Positions 4,435 through 6,182 of a stretch of DNA of 6,182 nucleotides are shown here, one piece after another. The stretch comes from Gemmatimonadota bacterium (lineage in GTDB: Bacteria > Latescibacterota > UBA2968 > UBA8231): contig VXZF01000606.1 of assembly GCA_009845645.1 (NCBI GenBank), positions 1-6,182 on the forward strand, in the 5' to 3' direction. Each line of letters begins with the position of its first letter. Within the stretch, counting starts at the first letter, position 1. The position numbers and the translations under genes were made by a program. A model generated the notes under the pieces. The model had not been told where the DNA came from, searched no databases, and saw only the letters and a program-made list of their open reading frames with translations.

Positions 4435-6182
4435 TGGTACCTCTGCGCTTGTAGTGCGAACATCCGCGCGTATTCGCCCCTGCGCGCCATCAACTCGTCG
4501 TGGGTTCCCTCCTCCAATACCCGGCCTTCGTCGAGGACTATGATGCGGTCGGCCACCCGGGCCGAGGCCATGCGGTGCGAGACGAAAACAGCCGACTTGT
4601 CCTCGCTCAAGGCACGGAACTGGCGAAAGACTTCCAGTTCGGCCCGGGGATCCAGCGCCGCAGTCGGCTCGTCGAAGACCAGAAGCTGCGCGTCGCGGAA
4701 ATAGGCGCGCGACAACGCCAGCTTCTGCCACTGCCCGCGCGATAGGTCTTGTCCTCCCTCGAAGTAGCGCCCCAAGGTCGCGTCGTAGCCGGCGGCCAGC
4801 GCCGCTACTATTGGCGCGCTCCCGCCAGCCAGCGCCGCTTGCTCCACCCGGGCTTGATCGCCCAGTTCCTCGGCCTGCCCATAGCCGATATTCTCCCGCG
4901 CCGTGCGCTGATACTGTACAAAGTCTTGGAATACTGCGGCACAGCGCCGCCGCAGGATTTCCGGGTCGAGCTGGCGGCCATCTACCCCATTGTAGAGCAC
5001 CCGGCCCTCACTCGGCGGATACAGCCCCAAGAGCAGCTTGACTAAGGTCGTCTTGCCTGCTCCATTGGCACCTACCAACGCCAGCTTCTCCCCGGGCCTG
5101 AGCCGCAGCGAGACCCGGTTGAGTACCGAGGGGCCGTCGCCGTAGGTAAACCTCACCCCCTCGACGGCGATGTCTAGCGGCCGCTCGGGTAGCTCTTCCC
5201 AGCCCACTCCCTGCTCGGTCGGCGACTCTACAAACGAGCGCAAGTCGCGGATATAGAGCGCCTGCTCAAAGACATCGCCCATCTGCCGCAGCATCTGGAA
5301 GAGGGTGCCTTGGAAGCGCACGATGGTCTCGGCTAGGGCGAAAAATCCGCCCAAGGTCAGGGCACCATAGGCCGCTTGATAGAGCAGAATGACCAGTGCC
5401 AACAGCGCCGAGCCGATCCCGCTGAGCCGCCCGCCGAACAAGTAGCGCTGCTGTTGCAAGGTCAGCCGGAAGCGCTGCCGGCGGAGCGTCTGGGCTAGAT
5501 TCTCCCAAGTGCGGACGAGGAAGTCGCCCAGCCCGTAGAGCCGAATCTCCTTGGCGGCGTCGCGGTCGGTCACCAAACCCACCAAGTACTCGGCGCGGCG
5601 CTGCTCGGGCGTCTGTTCGTGGAAGAGCGCGTAGATTTCGCGGCCGCGCCGCATTTGGGTGTAGAAAACCGGGGCCGTGCCCAAGAACAGTACCAGCGGG
5701 ATCGACCAGTGCCCGGTCGCAAAGAGCGCGATCAAGGTGCAGAGCACGATCGCGCTTTCGAGCGTGGACATCGCATCGCGGAAGATGCCATAGGCCCGGA
5801 AGTACGCCGCTTGGAGTGCCCGCTGCATGCGGTCGAAAAATTCCCGATACTCAAACTCGTTCAGCCCCACCCGCGCTGCTTGTTCGAGTACTCGCTCCTG
5901 CAACTGCCAGCTCGTCTTCTCCCGCACGGCCGCGGCCGCGTGTCCTCGCACGGCCGTGAGCATGGCCTCCAACAGCCGCAGCCCAGCCAACCAAGTTAGT
6001 AGCGGCACTACGACTGCAAACCCCGCGGCCCCTTGGCCGTACACCGCGTGGACGCCATCGACGAGTTCTTTGATGACTAGGATTCGCGCGGCGGGCAAAA
6101 AGGCTGGCAGGAATTGTCCGCAGACGCCGACGGCCATGGCCCAAGGCGCGCCGCGCCATAGCACCCCGGCAAACCACGCAAG
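4431..6182 (-). CDS. ABC exporter half-transporter, fused membrane and ATPase domains (first gene of pair; 5' end cut by window edge)
   Basis: 583 residues are visible and the frame is still open at the right edge. A GTG at 6164 could be read as a start, but coding continues in frame to 6182 and the first helix would be short, so the real start is probably just outside the window. Numbering from the edge, membrane segments lie near 12-38, 52-75, 140-157, 160-176 and 256-285. The intracellular KEIRLYGL element is at 211-218. The ATPase domain has Walker A GANGAGKT (371-378), VFQDF Q-loop (about 417-421), signature LSRGQ (480-484), Walker B LVFDE (501-505) with catalytic E505, and H536 in SHR. 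It is clearly a paralogue of the downstream half-transporter: both have WQKLA after the signature, DEPTAALDP and a terminal LQAQ-x-Y. Its TGA overlaps the next ATG, so the two are made in coupled, probably equal amounts. The substrate is not indicated; peptide, lipid or drug are all possible. Confidence 0.92.
   Translation of the reverse strand, partial: LAWFAGVLWRGAPWAMAVGVCGQFLPAFLPAARILVIKELVDGVHAVYGQGAAGFAVVVPLLTWLAGLRLLEAMLTAVRGHAAAAVREKTSWQLQERVLEQAARVGLNEFEYREFFDRMQRALQAAYFRAYGIFRDAMSTLESAIVLCTLIALFATGHWSIPLVLFLGTAPVFYTQMRRGREIYALFHEQTPEQRRAEYLVGLVTDRDAAKEIRLYGLGDFLVRTWENLAQTLRRQRFRLTLQQQRYLFGGRLSGIGSALLALVILLYQAAYGALTLGGFFALAETIVRFQGTLFQMLRQMGDVFEQALYIRDLRSFVESPTEQGVGWEELPERPLDIAVEGVRFTYGDGPSVLNRVSLRLRPGEKLALVGANGAGKTTLVKLLLGLYPPSEGRVLYNGVDGRQLDPEILRRRCAAVFQDFVQYQRTARENIGYGQAEELGDQARVEQAALAGGSAPIVAALAAGYDATLGRYFEGGQDLSRGQWQKLALSRAYFRDAQLLVFDEPTAALDPRAELEVFRQFRALSEDKSAVFVSHRMASARVADRIIVLDEGRVLEEGTHDELMARRGEYARMFALQAQRYQ
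4440..4444 (-). promoter_or_regulatory. Shine-Dalgarno inside the upstream ABC gene
   Basis: AGAGG on the minus strand lies 5 nt before ATG 4434 and within the last codons of the upstream ABC gene. Together with the ATGA stop/start overlap (4431-4434), it fixes the start of the second ABC protein and indicates translational coupling. Confidence 0.7.

Noticed and set aside
4435..4731. Extension of the downstream ABC protein by 99 residues to 4731.
   Set aside because: That stretch is an out-of-frame reading of the upstream ATPase domain. The ATGA overlap and Shine-Dalgarno favour 4434.

Overview
The window is a GC-rich (by eye about 60 %) bacterial chromosomal segment with short gaps and operon-like spacing. 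No phage, transposon, tRNA, rRNA or CRISPR signatures are visible. The proteins (a YIP1-family membrane protein, a class A beta-lactamase-fold hydrolase, a CspA-type protein, a short bacterial RRM protein and paired ABC exporters) do not fix the phylum. An uncultivated Gram-negative lineage is a guess, not a result.

Layout, left to right. (1) Positions 1-975, minus strand: the first 325 residues of a secreted or membrane-anchored serine hydrolase with SxxK and SDN motifs, cut by the left edge. (2) Positions 1006-1719, minus: a five-helix YIP1-family membrane protein lying 30 bp upstream of the hydrolase, probably in the same operon. (3) Positions 1720-2105: a 386-bp divergent intergenic region. 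It holds a 9-bp tandem repeat that can fold into a hairpin, and three GTAG-N4/5-CTAC elements just before the next gene. (4) Positions 2106-2315, plus: a 69-residue cold-shock protein, followed by a textbook intrinsic terminator. (5) Positions 2395-2664, plus: an 89-residue RRM protein with a basic tail, starting 18 bp after the terminator's T tract. (6) Positions 2668-6182, minus: two ABC exporter half-transporters with fused membrane and ATPase domains. They overlap by 4 bp (ATGA), and the upstream one is cut by the right edge.

How the genes fit together. The two ABC proteins are paralogues, translationally coupled, and very likely form a heterodimeric exporter; the substrate is not shown. 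The cold-shock and RRM proteins are both small RNA-binding proteins in tandem. Because the RRM gene sits directly behind a strong terminator with almost no room for a promoter, its expression may depend on terminator read-through. This is the most interesting regulatory idea in the window, since CspA-family proteins are known antiterminators. The RRM gene and the ABC operon converge with only 3 bp between their stop codons and no obvious terminator. Overall this is mostly ordinary chromosomal content, and no clear novel defence or mobile system is visible.
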